A program made the translations under genes and the position numbers. From contig URDG01000004.1 in the NCBI GenBank assembly GCA_900546515.1, positions 1-64,000 on the forward strand: a stretch of 64,000 nucleotides of DNA, given 5' to 3'. The notes under the pieces were generated by a model, which was not told the DNA's origin, made no database searches, and was given only the letters and a program-made list of their open reading frames with translations. Of the stretch, positions 24,766 through 32,499 are shown in pieces. The DNA comes from an uncultured Eubacteriales bacterium (GTDB lineage: Bacteria; Bacillota; Clostridia; Oscillospirales; Oscillospiraceae). Each line of letters begins with the position of its first letter. The first letter of the stretch is position 1.

Positions 24766-25467
24766 TCAGCAGCAGAAGAAGTGGTAGCCGCAGCTCGGCC
24801 CCAGACAGGCGTTGAGCGCGCACATGGTAAGACAGAGCTTATCTGTGCTCAAACCGGTGCTGTACTGCGTGGTGTAATTATCATAAAAATCCCCGCCGCT
24901 TTGAAGCTGTTCGAGAAGCCGGCGGTATTCCTCGTTGCCCGGCTCTATCTCGACCGCCCTCTTGGCGGATTCAAGCGCAGCGATCTTATTTCCCATATAC
25001 ATGTTCGCGCCAGCGTGGAGATAATACCACTTTCCGTCGCGCTCAGATACCGGCACGCCGGAGAGCGCATTGACCGCCTCTTTATACATACCGTTGCGGA
25101 TGTAGTTTTTTGCGGCGGTGTATTCGCTGCGTTCGGTCTGCCGTGCGCCGGCAAAATCGCTCCAATCTCCCCACGGGCCGCCCCAGCTGCTCCAGCCATA
25201 GCTCTGGTTTGCATAGCCGCTGCCCTGACCGCCGTAGCCGCCATAATTGCCGTAAGCGCCGTAGCCCTGACCGGCCGTCTGCTGCGCAGTGCCGTTCTTG
25301 ATCTGGTCATATGCGGCGTTGATCTCGTTCATTTTCTTTGCGGCCTCGGGATCGTTGGGGTTGAGATCCGGATGGTACTTCTTTGTCAGATCCCTGTATG
25401 CTTTTTTTATCTCCTCATCAGAGGCGTCCGGCGACACACCGAGGACTTTATACGGGTCCTGATACAT
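24766..25467 (-). CDS. J-domain protein with Gly/Tyr-rich linker and TPR-like tail
   Basis: A 233-residue protein. Residues 1-70 are a J domain (DPYKVLGVSPDASDEEIKKA, HPD in KYHPDLNPND) that would stimulate an Hsp70 (DnaK) ATPase. Residues about 75-115 are a low-complexity Gly/Tyr/Asn-rich linker. Residues 125-195 look like TPR-type helices (AKNYIRNGMYKEAVNAL, AALESAKRAVEIEPGN). The end is Cys-rich (CALNACLGPSCGYHFFCC). It lacks the DnaJ zinc finger, so it is a specialised co-chaperone. Its start overlaps the DUF5685 gene by 20 bases, and the two are probably functionally linked. Confidence 0.85.
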   Translation of the reverse strand: MYQDPYKVLGVSPDASDEEIKKAYRDLTKKYHPDLNPNDPEAAKKMNEINAAYDQIKNGTAQQTAGQGYGAYGNYGGYGGQGSGYANQSYGWSSWGGPWGDWSDFAGARQTERSEYTAAKNYIRNGMYKEAVNALSGVPVSERDGKWYYLHAGANMYMGNKIAALESAKRAVEIEPGNEEYRRLLEQLQSGGDFYDNYTTQYSTGLSTDKLCLTMCALNACLGPSCGYHFFCC

Positions 25468-26293
25468 CCGTTTTCCCTTTCTTCTTTGAGAATTTTGCCT
25501 CAAACTGCTGCCACAGGCCAAAGCACAGGATATTTTTGAGAATATCCACATCCTGCACCAGAGGAAGCTTGTCAAAATAGTATATGCATTCGGAGAGCAG
25601 CATTTTCAGAATATCACGGAAGCGCTGCTCATTATCCAGCCCGTAATAGCGCCGGAAAGGATTATAGCTATTATGCAGCGTATCCGAATCCAGATCCATC
25701 ACCGCATCCATTATATACACAAATTTGCCCAACGCTGTTCCCATTGAGCGGAGCGTACCGCTCCAGCGGTTCTCCCGGTACACAAGCGCCTCGGCCATCA
25801 GCTCGCCAAACGTTGCAGCAGCGGCGTCCGCATCCTCAACATGCGCCTTCTCAAGCGCGCTGAGACCTGCAATAGAGCGCTCCATCGCCGCATGCTGGCG
25901 CGGATATTTGACCGCAAGCTCATTGTATGCGCCGCGCAGCGCGTTGGCCTCCGCAAGCGACGGCAGACTCGTGTCGTCCTCCCAGTTATCCATGCATTTG
26001 AGATAGGCCAGCATCACGTTCATATCCGCAGCGTAATCCGTCATCTCACTTGTCCACCATGCGTGCGGCTTTGTGGGATGCGCGATGCACCTGAGCTCTC
26101 CGGATTCCTCCTCCGGCTCATACAGCGAACCGAGCAGCAGCACGACAAAAGTCAGATCATAATTCAGCGTCAGCCGCGCAAGCTGGCCGTGACGTTCCTT
26201 GAGCGCCCTGCACAGCCCGCAGTAGCACGCCCTGTACCGGCTGAACTGTTCCTCGCTCAACGTACCGGGCTGAGCCGCAAGGTAGCCGAACAT
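25448..26293 (-). CDS. DUF5685 family protein
   Basis: A 281-residue protein beginning MFGYLAAQPGTLSEEQFSRY with Cys pair RACYCGLCRALKERHG near residue 23, then long helices with YDLTFVVLLLGSLYEP and MDAVMDLDSDTLHNSYNPF. These match my recollection of the DUF5685 family. The Asp-rich DAVMDLDSD stretch recalls isoprenoid-synthase-like all-alpha folds, but I do not claim activity. It overlaps the J-domain gene downstream and lies one base from the zinc-ribbon gene upstream, so the three form one unit. Confidence 0.75.
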   Translation of the reverse strand: MFGYLAAQPGTLSEEQFSRYRACYCGLCRALKERHGQLARLTLNYDLTFVVLLLGSLYEPEEESGELRCIAHPTKPHAWWTSEMTDYAADMNVMLAYLKCMDNWEDDTSLPSLAEANALRGAYNELAVKYPRQHAAMERSIAGLSALEKAHVEDADAAAATFGELMAEALVYRENRWSGTLRSMGTALGKFVYIMDAVMDLDSDTLHNSYNPFRRYYGLDNEQRFRDILKMLLSECIYYFDKLPLVQDVDILKNILCFGLWQQFEAKFSKKKGKTDVSGPV

Positions 26294-26294
26294 A

Positions 26295-26699
26295 TCAGGT
26301 CTTGCCGAAGAACGACGTGCCGCATTTACGGCAGACTATTTTTATTTTCCCGCGATGGCGCGGAACGCGCAGATTGGTGTGGCACGAGGGGCAGATGAAG
26401 AACTTATAGTCCTTGCGCTGTATCCAGCGCTCCCTGCGCAGTCTGAACGCCGCTGCGGCCTTGTACTTCATGCGGATATATTTACCGTTTTCCTCACGGC
26501 GTTTATAAACGTTGCGCGAAAACATGCGGAAATATATATATACGAGCAGAACCAGCACTATTGGATACAGCAGGCTGCCTATGCTTCTGGAAAAAATACT
26601 GGCCAGCAGAAGCAGCACCATATCCACAATAAGCAGAAAAATATTCAGCTGGTCATTACCGTTTCTTCCCGCCATGAACCTTGCAATACGATCTCTCAT
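26295..26699 (-). CDS. Small membrane protein with C-terminal zinc ribbon
   Basis: A 134-residue protein, not assigned to a named family. It has two predicted membrane helices (IFLLIVDMVLLLLASIF and IGSLLYPIVLVLLVYIYF), a basic stretch and a C-terminal zinc ribbon with CPSC and CRKC pairs (about residues 104-128). First gene of the DUF5685/J-domain unit. It may dock partner proteins at the membrane; that is inference. Confidence 0.7.
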   Translation of the reverse strand: MRDRIARFMAGRNGNDQLNIFLLIVDMVLLLLASIFSRSIGSLLYPIVLVLLVYIYFRMFSRNVYKRREENGKYIRMKYKAAAAFRLRRERWIQRKDYKFFICPSCHTNLRVPRHRGKIKIVCRKCGTSFFGKT

Positions 26700-26732
26700 T
26701 AGCTCACCTTAATCAATATTTTCTAATAAGCG

Positions 26733-26741
26733 ATTGTATCA
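26733..26741 (-). promoter_or_regulatory. Extended -10 promoter for the zinc-ribbon/DUF5685/J-domain unit
   Basis: The minus strand reads TG-A-TACAAT, hexamer at 26733-26738, about 33 bases upstream of the start codon. No good -35 at 17 bases. Confidence 0.4.
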
Positions 26742-26786
26742 CAATGCCGCTTCAAAACATCACAAAATTGTTAATTGTGCCTGTGT

Positions 26787-27854
26787 TCAGCGTCCCTCGT
26801 CACGCGCCTGCAAAGAGAGCTCCACAATGCGCTCGCAAAGCTGCTCATAGCTCATACCATCAGCCTTTGCCGCCTTGGGTATAAGGCTGTTCGGCGTCAT
26901 TCCCGGCAGGGTGTTCACCTCAAGGCACCAGCCTCTGCCGTCGTCGTCAAGGATGAAGTCCGTGCGCGAATAGACGGACAGGCCAAGCGCGCGGTGGAAT
27001 TTCAGCGCAGCTTCGCCGAGCTCCCGCTGCTGCTCTGGCGTAATGCGCGCAGGGCATATCTCCCTTGCTCCCTCGTCTCCGCTCTGATACTTTGCGACAT
27101 AATCAAAGCTGCCGCCCTCCGGCGGGACGATCTCAATGGCGTTGAGGTATCTCTCCCCAAGCACAGGCACCGTGATCTCACGGCCCTTGATCTTCTTTTC
27201 CACCACCGCGCGGCTGCTGTACTTCAGCACCTCGCGCAGACCGGACTCAAGCTCTTCCCTCGTCTCCGGCATGACAACGCCAATAGAAGAACCGCCGTTG
27301 ACGGCCTTTACAACGCAGGGCAGCGGCAGCTCCGCGGCAAGCGCAGGAATGTCCTCCTCGGTATAATTTATCTCTCTCCACTCAGGCGTGCGGATGCCCG
27401 CAGCTTCCATTATGATTTTCGCTACGGCCTTATCCATGGCCATGCCGCTCGAAAGCGGATCGGAACCGGTATACGGCACACCGAGCAGATCAAGTGTGGC
27501 CTGTATCTTTCCGTCCTCGCCGTCCTCGCCGTGCAGGCCGAGGAAAACGCACTCGGCAAGCTGGCAGATCTCAAGCACGTTTTTGCCGAGGCGGCTATTG
27601 CTCTTGAGCTTACGCGCGGCCTTGACCGCGGCTATATCAGGAGCTATTCTCTCGACCGCGACGTCGCCGCAGAAGCCGTCGGGCACGTCAAACGCGTCTT
27701 CCAGCGGCCCGTCATAGTTCTCAAGCCCCATAAACATATCAACAAATATGGCCTTATGGCCAAGGCTTCTCAGCGCGCGGCACACAGAAGTGCCGGTAAC
27801 AAGCGATACCTCACGCTCAGAGCTCACGCCGCCGCCTAATACAACTATTTTCAT
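26787..27854 (-). CDS. ddl: D-alanine--D-alanine ligase
   Basis: Ddl joins two D-alanines with ATP for peptidoglycan precursors. The 355-residue protein shows the ATP-grasp plan: VVLGGGVSSEREVSL at the N-terminus, VFLGLHGEDGEDGKIQ, VPYTGSDPLSS, KAVNGGSSIGV, and the metal/ligand loop LEVNTLPGMTPNS. The loop YSRTDF normally precedes it. It is near the D,D-carboxypeptidase region but in its own transcription unit. Confidence 0.95.
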   Translation of the reverse strand: MKIVVLGGGVSSEREVSLVTGTSVCRALRSLGHKAIFVDMFMGLENYDGPLEDAFDVPDGFCGDVAVERIAPDIAAVKAARKLKSNSRLGKNVLEICQLAECVFLGLHGEDGEDGKIQATLDLLGVPYTGSDPLSSGMAMDKAVAKIIMEAAGIRTPEWREINYTEEDIPALAAELPLPCVVKAVNGGSSIGVVMPETREELESGLREVLKYSSRAVVEKKIKGREITVPVLGERYLNAIEIVPPEGGSFDYVAKYQSGDEGAREICPARITPEQQRELGEAALKFHRALGLSVYSRTDFILDDDGRGWCLEVNTLPGMTPNSLIPKAAKADGMSYEQLCERIVELSLQARDEGR

Positions 27855-27911
27855 CGTTCATACTTCCTTTCATAGGCGTATAACAGCATATCACTTTTTT
27901 CCCGTGAGTAC

Positions 27912-27955
27912 AATAAAAACTTCATCCCCGGAACGGCATGATCCGTTCCGGGGAT
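27912..27955 (-). terminator. Terminator of the rRNA methyltransferase gene
   Basis: ATCCCCGGAACGG / CCGTTCCGGGGAT is a perfect 13-bp stem; on the minus strand GAAG then TTTTTATT follow. Confidence 0.65.
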
Positions 27956-28049
27956 AAGGCAGTATGATTTACCCTATTCTCAGCACGGCTTCATTAGCCT
28001 GACGGACAACCCAACGGCAGAGCCGTCCGGATCGCCGGTATCAAAGCCG

Positions 28050-29270
28050 TCACACGACCTGGAATATATAAAACTTGAGATAGTCGGTCTCCGGAACGTT
28101 CCAGAGTATCGGATGATCCGGCGCCTGCTGGCGGGCCTCAATCTGACGCAGCTCAACGCCCGCGTCGTGCGCGGCAGACATGAGCATTTCTACAAAGAGC
28201 CTGTTCGGCATGAAGTGGCTGCATGAGGCCGTAGCGAAATATCCGCCGCGCGGCAGAAGCTTCAGCGCGCGCAGATTTATCTCCTTGTATCCGCGCTGCG
28301 CGCTGCCGACGGTCCTGCGCGATTTTGTAAACGCCGGCGGGTCGAGAATGATGAGATCATATGGCTTGCCGCCCTCCGCTTCAAGCTTCGGCAGCAGGTC
28401 GAACACATCCGCCGCGATGAAGTCCATCTTCCCGTCAAGTCCGTTGCGCACGGCATTTGCACGCGCCATTGCTATCGCGCTTTCGGACACATCGACCGCG
28501 GTCACATGCTCCGCGCCGCCGAGAGCCGCATTGAGCGCGAAAGAACCCGTATGCGTGAAACAGTCAAGCACGCGCATTCCCTTTGCAATGCGCGAGACCG
28601 CGAGGCGGTTATATTTCTGGTCAAGGAAGAAGCCGGTCTTCTGCCCGTTTTCAACGTCGACGCTGTAATATATGCCGTTTTCGCATATCTCGGTCACAGG
28701 AGAAGCGGGGTGATCGCACCCGTACCAGCCCTTGAACTGCTCCAATCCCTCCAATGCGCGGATAGCAACGTCATTGCGTTCAAATATGCCGTCTATCTGC
28801 TGCCCGTCCTCACGCAGGACCTCAAGCAGCAGTGGGAAAATCGTATCCTTTATCCGCTCCATGCCGACGGACAGCGTCTGCACAACAAGGATATTTGAAA
28901 AGCGGTCCACCGTCAGACCGGGGAAGCCGTCCGCCTCGCCGAATATGACGCGGCAGGCGGATATATCCCCGCCCATGACCGTCTTGCGGTAGTTCCACGC
29001 ATACTGTATGCGCCGTTTCCAGAACGCCGCGTCAAATTTATCGTTCGCGTTGCGCGACACGAGCCGGACGCGGATCTTGCTCTTGCTGCTGAGAAAGCCG
29101 GTGCCGAGATACTTTCCCTTCTCGCTCACCGCGTCGACAAGCGCGCCGTTTTCCACGCCTTCCCCGCCGCCTGTCACCTCTGCCTCATATATCCATGGAT
29201 GTCCATGTTCAACCCAGCGCGTTCCCTTGGGCGTGACCGTTATGCGCGGGTACTGTCGTTCTGCCTTCAT
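28050..29270 (-). CDS. RlmI-like class I SAM-dependent rRNA methyltransferase
   Basis: A 406-residue protein with an N-terminal PUA domain (PRITVTPKGTRWVEHGHPWI), a linker domain with FGEADGFPGLTVDRF, and a Rossmann methyltransferase domain with VLDCFTHTGSFAL (SAM-binding), VDVSESAIAMARAN and the catalytic-type ILDPPAFTKS. This is the COG1092 architecture of RlmI, which methylates C1962 of 23S rRNA; the exact target here is inferred. Confidence 0.9.
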   Translation of the reverse strand: MKAERQYPRITVTPKGTRWVEHGHPWIYEAEVTGGGEGVENGALVDAVSEKGKYLGTGFLSSKSKIRVRLVSRNANDKFDAAFWKRRIQYAWNYRKTVMGGDISACRVIFGEADGFPGLTVDRFSNILVVQTLSVGMERIKDTIFPLLLEVLREDGQQIDGIFERNDVAIRALEGLEQFKGWYGCDHPASPVTEICENGIYYSVDVENGQKTGFFLDQKYNRLAVSRIAKGMRVLDCFTHTGSFALNAALGGAEHVTAVDVSESAIAMARANAVRNGLDGKMDFIAADVFDLLPKLEAEGGKPYDLIILDPPAFTKSRRTVGSAQRGYKEINLRALKLLPRGGYFATASCSHFMPNRLFVEMLMSAAHDAGVELRQIEARQQAPDHPILWNVPETDYLKFYIFQVV

Positions 29271-29363
29271 CGTCCTCTTCCTTTATATAAATATTGTTTT
29301 ATTTTATCACAAACTGACGGCTGTGAAAAGCCTTTGATTCACATTGCACCGGCGCCGGCCGGC

Positions 29364-29402
29364 AAAAAAACGCCGCAGGGCGTTTTCTTGCACCCTGCGG
29401 CG
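29364..29402 (-). terminator. Terminator of the phosphodiesterase/coiled-coil unit
   Basis: CGCCGCAGGG / CCCTGCGGCG with seven Ts next on the minus strand. Confidence 0.8.
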
Positions 29403-29421
29403 GATATGCCGCCTTATAATT

Positions 29422-29919
29422 TTACTGAAAGCCTTCCACCAGTGCAGCTATGGCGGTACCTATGATACTGATGGCAGACTTCAGCTGCTTGAGGCTCCCG
29501 TTCTCGCTCTCAAGATGCGACACCTCGGTGAGTATTTCATCGAGGTCAACACCGTCGAGCTGGTCGCCCGCCTTGTCGAGAGCATCAAGATTGAGGTGAT
29601 TGATAAACTGTATGGCATCGCGGAGCTTATCGGCGTCCAACTCCTTGAGCTGCGAGCTGTACTTCTGCACGGTATCCGTCACCTGATTGAGCGTCCTCAT
29701 AGCCGCGTTCACACGCGGCGTGGCAATGAGCACAAGGATCACGATCACGGCAAGAACTACCGCAGATACGATTATCCGCTTCGCCTTTCTCTCAGCTTCG
29801 CGGCGCTCCATCGCGTCTATGCGCCTCTGAAGGCTTGCAATAAGCTCACGCTCGGAAGCAGCCGGTGCAGCCGCGCCGGTCTCAGCCTCTGTCTTTTTTA
29901 CCTCAAGGCCTTCATCCAT
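29422..29919 (-). CDS. Single-span membrane protein with coiled coil, unknown function
   Basis: A 165-residue protein without a recognised family. An N-terminal acidic/Ala-rich stretch leads to a coiled coil (ASLQRRIDAMERREAERKAK), one membrane helix (IIVSAVVLAVIVILVLIAT, about residues 49-67) and an extracytoplasmic heptad-rich tail (VTDTVQKYSSQLKELDADKL). It has an AGGAGG site and follows the YfcE-like gene by 12 bases, so they share a transcript. Confidence 0.7.
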   Translation of the reverse strand: MDEGLEVKKTEAETGAAAPAASERELIASLQRRIDAMERREAERKAKRIIVSAVVLAVIVILVLIATPRVNAAMRTLNQVTDTVQKYSSQLKELDADKLRDAIQFINHLNLDALDKAGDQLDGVDLDEILTEVSHLESENGSLKQLKSAISIIGTAIAALVEGFQ

Positions 29920-29931
29920 TCTTTACTCCTC

Positions 29932-30483
29932 CTACCTTGCTTCACCGGGGTAGCTCATATATGTGCCGCCCTCAATGTCTTTCCATGTGAAAACGCCGTT
30001 TTCCAGAGTTATATAGCTATGCGGGGAAGCCTCCTTGGGAATGGAGACCGAACCGGGATTTATATATATTATTCCGTCAATGTCCTTGCATGCCGGAACA
30101 TGCGTGTGCCCGCAGAGCAGAACGTCTCCCGCCGAGAGCGCAGGCAGATTCTGTGCGTTGAAAACATGACCGTGGCTGGCAAATATGATGTTCTTCCCGT
30201 TTTCCAGCAGGGCATACTCTGCCATTATCGGGAAATCCAGCACCATCTGGTCAACCTCGGAATCACAGTTGCCGCGGACGGTCATTATTCTTGAGCTGTA
30301 CTCATTGAGCAGCCGTGCAGTCTCACGCGTATCGTAGCCGCGCGGCAGATCGTTGCGCGCGCCGTGGTACAGCAGATCGCCAAGAAGCAGCAGCCGGTCC
30401 GCATGCTCCCGCTCAAAGCAGTCCAGCATAAGCCGGCAGAAATGCGCCGAGCCATGAATGTCAGACGCTATCATCCATTTCAT
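29932..30483 (-). CDS. YfcE-family metallophosphodiesterase
   Basis: A 183-residue calcineurin-like phosphoesterase with metal motifs ASDIHGS (residues 5-11), LLLGDLLYHG, VRGNCDSE, SHGHVF and CGHTHVP. This matches the YfcE group of small Mn-dependent phosphodiesterases that cleave model phosphodiesters in vitro; the physiological substrate is unknown. Start chosen at MKWMIASD, ten codons into the open frame, because it gives the family N-terminus. Confidence 0.88.
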   Translation of the reverse strand: MKWMIASDIHGSAHFCRLMLDCFEREHADRLLLLGDLLYHGARNDLPRGYDTRETARLLNEYSSRIMTVRGNCDSEVDQMVLDFPIMAEYALLENGKNIIFASHGHVFNAQNLPALSAGDVLLCGHTHVPACKDIDGIIYINPGSVSIPKEASPHSYITLENGVFTWKDIEGGTYMSYPGEAR

Positions 30484-30526
30484 TGGGACACTTCCCTTCT
30501 TTCTATCGAACATGTGGTATTATAAA

Positions 30527-30566
30527 TAAAAAAATGCGCCCCGTCAATGCCGGTGTGGCGCATTTC
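30527..30566 (-). terminator. Terminator downstream of the sugar-kinase-like gene
   Basis: AAATGCGCC / GGCGCATTT with a T7 run on the minus strand. A second palindrome (TTACGGCAGCG / CGCTGCCGTAA, 30600-30644) lies just upstream without a T run. Confidence 0.65.
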
Positions 30567-30659
30567 AGCAGTGTTTACAGATAATTTATCAAAAGAGAGT
30601 TACGGCAGCGCCGCAGACCTGTTATTTGCGCGCCGCTGCCGTAAAAATCCTTGATAAGC

Positions 30660-31727
30660 TCAGCGTTTTGCGCTTATCTCGGTTATAATGCGGCGCATAT
30701 CGTCCCAATGCCGCTCCATATCGCGCACGAGCTTGAACTGCGTGCGCGCACGGTCGAGATTGTGAGTCTCTCTGTCAATGGCAAAATATACGTCGCCGTT
30801 GATATAATCTGTGAGAAAACGCATGCCGCATTCCACGGTCATTGTATACGCGCCCAGCGGCAGCACCTCTATTTCCCGCTCCGTCAGGCTCGGGCAGGCC
30901 TCAAGAAAGCCGCGGGCGAACGCCGCGTACATCTCAAGGTCAAGATCGACAAGGCTCAGATCCGGCTCATCCTCCGCGCCGGTGCTGGCGCCATAACGTA
31001 TCGCATCACCGAAATCGTAGGCGGAGAGTCCGGGCATAACCGTGTCAAGGTCGATGACGCACAGCGCCCTGCGCGTATCCGCATCCAGAAGGACATTGTT
31101 TATCTTGGTGTCATTGTGCGTGACGCGCACCGGCAGCTCGCCGCGCTCGCGCATGCGCTGCAGCTCGCCTGCGGGCTCCTCGCGTTCAAGCACGAAGCTC
31201 AGCTCATCACGCACTCCGGAAAGGCGGCCTTTCGCGTCTTTCTCAACAGCCTCTCTGAGCTGCCGGTAACGATCCGGCGTATTGTGGAAGTTTACCAGCG
31301 TCTCTTCCAGCGTCTCCGCCGGGAAATCGCGCAGCACATACTGAAACTGTCCGAACGCACGGGCACACTCGGTCATATCCTCGACGCTCTCCGCCTGCTG
31401 GAGACTTATGCTGTTGTCTACAAAGCGGTACATGCGCCAGCAGCCGCCCTCGCCGTCATCATAGTAGTTTTTCCCGTCCAGCGTGTCCATATAGCAGATC
31501 ATCGCAGTTTTTTCACCGCTGCGGCTCTTCAGATACCCGCTGATCTTGGACATGTTGTTCATCAGCGCGTCGACATTCGGAAATACGAACTGGTTTATCC
31601 ACTGGAGAATGTACTTCGCGCCCGTATCTGTAGTGACGAGATAGGTGCCGTTTATATGTCCGCTCTTGATCTGGCTGCAATCAACCGGCCTGCCGTCGGT
31701 CGGAAAGTGAAATATTGCTTCCTTCAT
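30660..31727 (-). CDS. Phosphotransferase-family kinase, N-acetylhexosamine kinase-like
   Basis: A 355-residue aminoglycoside-phosphotransferase-fold kinase. The N-lobe has SGHINGTYLVTTDTGAKYIL and QWINQFVFPNVDALMNNM, which resemble bifidobacterial NahK, a kinase of GlcNAc/GalNAc from mucin and milk glycans. The catalytic motif is RVTHNDTKINNVL (HNDxxxxN) followed by VIDLDTVMPG. Start set at MKEAIFHFP with AGAGGAAC upstream. No lacto-N-biose or mucin-glycan genes adjoin it, so the sugar is uncertain. It lies 28 bases after ylmH. Confidence 0.75.
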   Translation of the reverse strand: MKEAIFHFPTDGRPVDCSQIKSGHINGTYLVTTDTGAKYILQWINQFVFPNVDALMNNMSKISGYLKSRSGEKTAMICYMDTLDGKNYYDDGEGGCWRMYRFVDNSISLQQAESVEDMTECARAFGQFQYVLRDFPAETLEETLVNFHNTPDRYRQLREAVEKDAKGRLSGVRDELSFVLEREEPAGELQRMRERGELPVRVTHNDTKINNVLLDADTRRALCVIDLDTVMPGLSAYDFGDAIRYGASTGAEDEPDLSLVDLDLEMYAAFARGFLEACPSLTEREIEVLPLGAYTMTVECGMRFLTDYINGDVYFAIDRETHNLDRARTQFKLVRDMERHWDDMRRIITEISAKR

Positions 31728-31755
31728 AAGCTGTGTTCCTCTTACCTTTTCCGTC

Positions 31756-32499
31756 TTATTTATATACCTCTGCATAGACGAACAGCCGCCCCTTGCGGGA
31801 TGTTCCGCCAGTGCCGGTCATTTTTCCCTTGCCTGCTCCTCTCAGCGAAATAACGTCGCCCTCATGTACCGTCAGGTCCGTTTTCATGCACTGCGCATAA
31901 TTGACGCTGACGCTTCCGGCCGAGATATGCTTCGCGGCCTCGGTGCGCGACATTGAGAACATCCCGCCCACGACGGCGTCGAGCCGCGGGCTCATCACCG
32001 AAAAGCTGAGGTTTTTGACCTTACGCTCAGGCACAGGCACCTCGTCAAGCGCGATCTCAGCCGCCGTGACGCCGCAGCGCCCGACCTTGTCGATACTCAG
32101 GAGATGGCGCATGACGCTGGGCATACAGAATACGTAGGCGGTGCTGTCCTGCACCCAGATGTCGCCCAGCCACTCGCGTCCTATCCCCATTCCGAGCAGC
32201 GCGCCCATATAGTCCCGGTGTCCGGGGCTTCCGAAATGCGCCGTCAGCTTCATCGCTTTTATAAACTCCGAAGCGTCAAAGCTCTCTTCATCCATATAGT
32301 ACGGCAGGAAAAACGCCGATGTGCGCTCACATTCCGTGCTTCCTCCCGCGAATACGAGCGCAGTACCGCTGCGCTTTGCCCAGTTTTCAAGCTCATAGCG
32401 CTCCGCCGGGGTGAGAAAGCCCGTATGCGTGACTGTTCCGCTCTTTTCACAGCGCGCGGCAAGATCCTCCGCGCGCTTTATAAGTTCACTGTTTTCCAT
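31756..32499 (-). CDS. ylmH: S4-domain RNA-binding protein YlmH
   Basis: A 247-residue YlmH-type protein with N-terminal helical and RRM-like regions (LVFAGGSTECERT, FGSPGHRDYMGALLGMGI, VGRCGVTAAEIALDEV) and a C-terminal S4 domain (RLDAVVGGMFSMSRTEAAKH, INYA-type loop, EGDVISLRGAGK). Bacillus YlmH binds 50S subunits carrying obstructed nascent chains and can support RQC tailing by RqcH. Its start lies inside the end of the upstream GTPase-NYN gene (14-base overlap) and has no Shine-Dalgarno site, so it probably depends on translational coupling. This context supports a shared ribosome-rescue role. Confidence 0.88.
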   Translation of the reverse strand: MENSELIKRAEDLAARCEKSGTVTHTGFLTPAERYELENWAKRSGTALVFAGGSTECERTSAFFLPYYMDEESFDASEFIKAMKLTAHFGSPGHRDYMGALLGMGIGREWLGDIWVQDSTAYVFCMPSVMRHLLSIDKVGRCGVTAAEIALDEVPVPERKVKNLSFSVMSPRLDAVVGGMFSMSRTEAAKHISAGSVSVNYAQCMKTDLTVHEGDVISLRGAGKGKMTGTGGTSRKGRLFVYAEVYK

